DNA of 64,000 nt, from contig NZ_CP045997.1 in NCBI RefSeq assembly GCF_010233585.1, positions 4,095,715 to 4,159,714 on the forward strand. Direction: 5' to 3'. The notes under the pieces were generated by a model, which was not told the DNA's origin, made no database searches, and was given only the letters and a program-made list of their open reading frames with translations. Positions 62,541-64,000 of the stretch are shown piece by piece; positions within the stretch are counted from its first letter, which is position 1; every line of letters begins with the position of its first letter. The position numbers were made by a program, and so were the translations under genes. This stretch comes from Spirosoma endbachense (GTDB lineage Bacteria > Bacteroidota > Bacteroidia > Cytophagales > Spirosomataceae).

Positions 62541-63653
62541 ATGAGTCCTAAACTGCTTTTCTGTCAGGTAATAGTAAGTAGCCTATTTATGGCCTCAACC
62601 ACGTTGGGTCAAGTCCTGAAGCCAGGTTTCGATAAGCAAGAGTATATCGAAACGTTGAAAATTAACCAGAAAACACATATAGCTCTGAATAAGTGGGCCG
62701 AAAATACGGCTGTTCCAGATCCTACCGAGTTCAACTTTGCTTATCGTTCGCCAGTAGTGGCATTTGATAACATTTGGGATTTATGGATCCATCGAGAAAA
62801 GCGTATTGCTATGATTGCCGTACAGGGCAGTATTCCAACAGAAGCTAGCTTTTTGGCCAATTTATATGCGGCAATGATCCCCGCAAAAGGCGAGTTACAA
62901 CTTGACAAAGAGTTTAAGTTTACCTATACCTTGGCTAAAAGTCCGAATGCGGCTGTCCATGTAGGCTGGTTTGTCGCAATGGCCTACCTCTCCAAAACTA
63001 TTGAACATAAAATAGACTCCTGTTACCGATCAGGCATAAAGGACTTCATCTTGACTGGACATAGCCAAGGCGGGGGTATTGCCTTTCTACTAAACTCCTA
63101 TTTAGAAAACTTAAAGGTCGAGGGAAAATTAGCTAATGATATCCGTTTCAAAACATATTGTAGTGCCGGACCCAAACCCGGGAACCTGGCCTATGCTTAC
63201 GAATATGAGACAATGACTAAAGGAGGCTGGGCTTATAATGCCGTCAATTCAGCCGATTGGGTTCCCGATGTTCCCTTCACAGTTCAAACGGTTGCTGATT
63301 TTACATCGGTCAATCCATTCCGAGGTGCAAAAGCCCTGATTAAGAAACAAAAATTTCCGAAGAATCTGTTTTTAAAGCATGTGTACAATAGTATGAGTAA
63401 ACCCAGCGAAAAAGCGAGTAAGAACTACCAGAAGTTTTTAGGGAAAATGATTTCGCAAGCGGTGAAGAAGAACATTCCTGGGTTTATTACCCCGACTTAC
63501 TATAACAGCAATTATTATGTAAGAACAGGTAACACAATCGTATTATTTGCAGATGAAGCCTATTTCAAGCTTTACAACAATGCTCCCGACAACCCCAATA
63601 TCTGGCAGCATCATTTCCCTAAACCCTATCTGTTTCTGGCTGAAAAACTTTAA
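62541..63653 (+). CDS. Exported lipase-like alpha/beta hydrolase (class 3 lipase group)
   Basis: A 370-residue protein from the ATG giving MSPKLLFCQVIVSSLFMAST (signal peptide, cleaved near TTLGQ); 24 upstream codons in frame are not needed. Alpha/beta-hydrolase features: IAMIAVQGSIPTEASFLANLYAA and the nucleophile elbow DFILTGHSQGGGIAFLLNSYL with the serine in GHSQG, followed by RFKTYCSAGPKPGNLAYAYEYE and NAVNSADWVPDVP (the region holding the acid residue in class 3 lipases), and a late histidine (WQHHFPKPYLF or LKHVYNSM). Predicted periplasmic or extracellular ester hydrolase; substrate unknown. Confidence 0.85.
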   Translation: MSPKLLFCQVIVSSLFMASTTLGQVLKPGFDKQEYIETLKINQKTHIALNKWAENTAVPDPTEFNFAYRSPVVAFDNIWDLWIHREKRIAMIAVQGSIPTEASFLANLYAAMIPAKGELQLDKEFKFTYTLAKSPNAAVHVGWFVAMAYLSKTIEHKIDSCYRSGIKDFILTGHSQGGGIAFLLNSYLENLKVEGKLANDIRFKTYCSAGPKPGNLAYAYEYETMTKGGWAYNAVNSADWVPDVPFTVQTVADFTSVNPFRGAKALIKKQKFPKNLFLKHVYNSMSKPSEKASKNYQKFLGKMISQAVKKNIPGFITPTYYNSNYYVRTGNTIVLFADEAYFKLYNNAPDNPNIWQHHFPKPYLFLAEKL

Positions 63654-63890
63654 TCTTTTTTTATTCTTTTCACAAAAAGTTAGCGGCCGTATGCTACGCT
63701 CAAGATGCTACGACGATGCAAACCAGTGCCCCCTTGATCTTTCTCAATCCGGAAAATGATACGATTCGAATCTATTATCAAAAACAATAAACCAAGTTAC
63801 TATAAACATTATGCCTGAGCGGGACTGAAGCCAGCCACTTTTACAACCGATTACGGCAAATACACCCATAGCGCCGTACCCTTGGTCGTG

Positions 63891-64000
63891 TCAATGTGAG
63901 TACTTGGTAAAAACAAAGTCGCGGTCTTTAACGGCCTGGTGGCAAGCAAAGCAGGTGGCGTTCACGGCTACATTGATTGATTGGCCTTGATTAAATTGTG
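63891..64000 (-). CDS. C-terminus of a c-type heme protein (cytochrome P460-like), cut by window edge
   Basis: The minus strand is open from the edge to TGA at 63891 and encodes INVAVNATCFACHQAVKDRD then FVFTKYSH. CFACH is a CxxCH heme-attachment motif. The motif placed close to the C-terminus and followed by (K)DRDFVFTKY is the usual ending of cytochrome P460-family proteins. Only 36 residues are visible. Confidence 0.7.
   Translation of the reverse strand, partial: QFNQGQSINVAVNATCFACHQAVKDRDFVFTKYSH

Noticed and set aside
1..64000. tRNA, rRNA, CRISPR arrays, prophage or integrative element
   Set aside because: No cloverleaf-like or rRNA segments, no regularly spaced repeats, no integrase or phage structural genes were seen; mobile DNA is limited to one IS630 element and one ISL3 remnant.

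Overview
The window comes from a member of the Bacteroidota, most likely a Cytophagales bacterium of the Spirosoma type. The signs are two SusC/SusD outer-membrane pairs, an ECF sigma/FecR/STN-SusC cascade, PadR-regulated permease-prefix transporters, DUF4249, DUF4468 and DUF5958 proteins, remains of type IX secretion (T9SS) cargo genes, and weak or absent Shine-Dalgarno sequences. No rRNA, tRNA, CRISPR array or phage structural genes were seen.

Layout. 1-3.7 kb: a 5' partial multi-PAS hybrid histidine kinase overlaps an H-NOX heme sensor gene by four bases (a probable NO-sensing pair), followed by an orphan ECF sigma factor. 3.7-19.8 kb: one long minus-strand polysaccharide utilisation locus. 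Read from its promoter it holds SusC, SusD, a GH20 hexosaminidase, a GH29 fucosidase, three exported enzymes (RidA, a SelA-like PLP enzyme, an amidohydrolase), and a probably cytoplasmic RidA, D-serine-dehydratase-like enzyme and M19 dipeptidase. A divergent DeoR regulator faces it. The genes suggest stripping of an amino-sugar and fucose-containing glycan together with catabolism of amino or D-amino compounds whose enamine/imine products RidA would hydrolyse. 19.9-29.5 kb: small hypothetical and membrane proteins, a GDPD-like/alkaline phosphatase fusion, DUF4249, DUF5958 and DUF1028 proteins and a lipoprotein. 29.7-33.1 kb and 50.7-54 kb: two paralogous PadR/permease cassettes.

33.7-43.6 kb: a second SusCD locus with ECF sigma, FecR anti-sigma, STN-SusC, SusD, a broken sulfatase and a lipoprotein. 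43.7-49.4 kb: a decay zone with a tail-fibre-like fragment, a T9SS-secreted protein gene cut by an IS630-family element, a DUF4468 gene, and an ISL3 transposase remnant carrying a perfect inverted duplication. 49.4-58.3 kb: a LytS-type kinase, the second PadR/permease cassette, a GlxA regulator with an exported DJ-1/PfpI paralogue, a beta-barrel protein and a GNAT acetyltransferase. 58.9-64 kb: a beta-helix T9SS pseudogene, an unrecognised acidic protein, a P-loop kinase-like protein, a class-3 lipase-like protein, and at the right edge the C-terminus of a heme protein.

The most interesting signal is regulatory. Three genes (at 20896, 29925 and 50945) share a 38-bp upstream element: two TGTCC boxes exactly 21 bp apart, the second forming the palindrome TGTCC-N6-GGACA. 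In all three it lies 54-64 bp upstream of a -24/-12 type promoter of the form TTGGCAC-N5-TTG. This looks like a sigma-54 regulon with an NtrC-type activator site that drives PadR/permease cassettes and a small exported protein. Also notable are a set of very long perfect intergenic hairpins (arms of 16-35 bp), an IS630 insertion whose removal restores the reading frame, and several amber codons at probable tryptophan positions in neighbouring pseudogenes.
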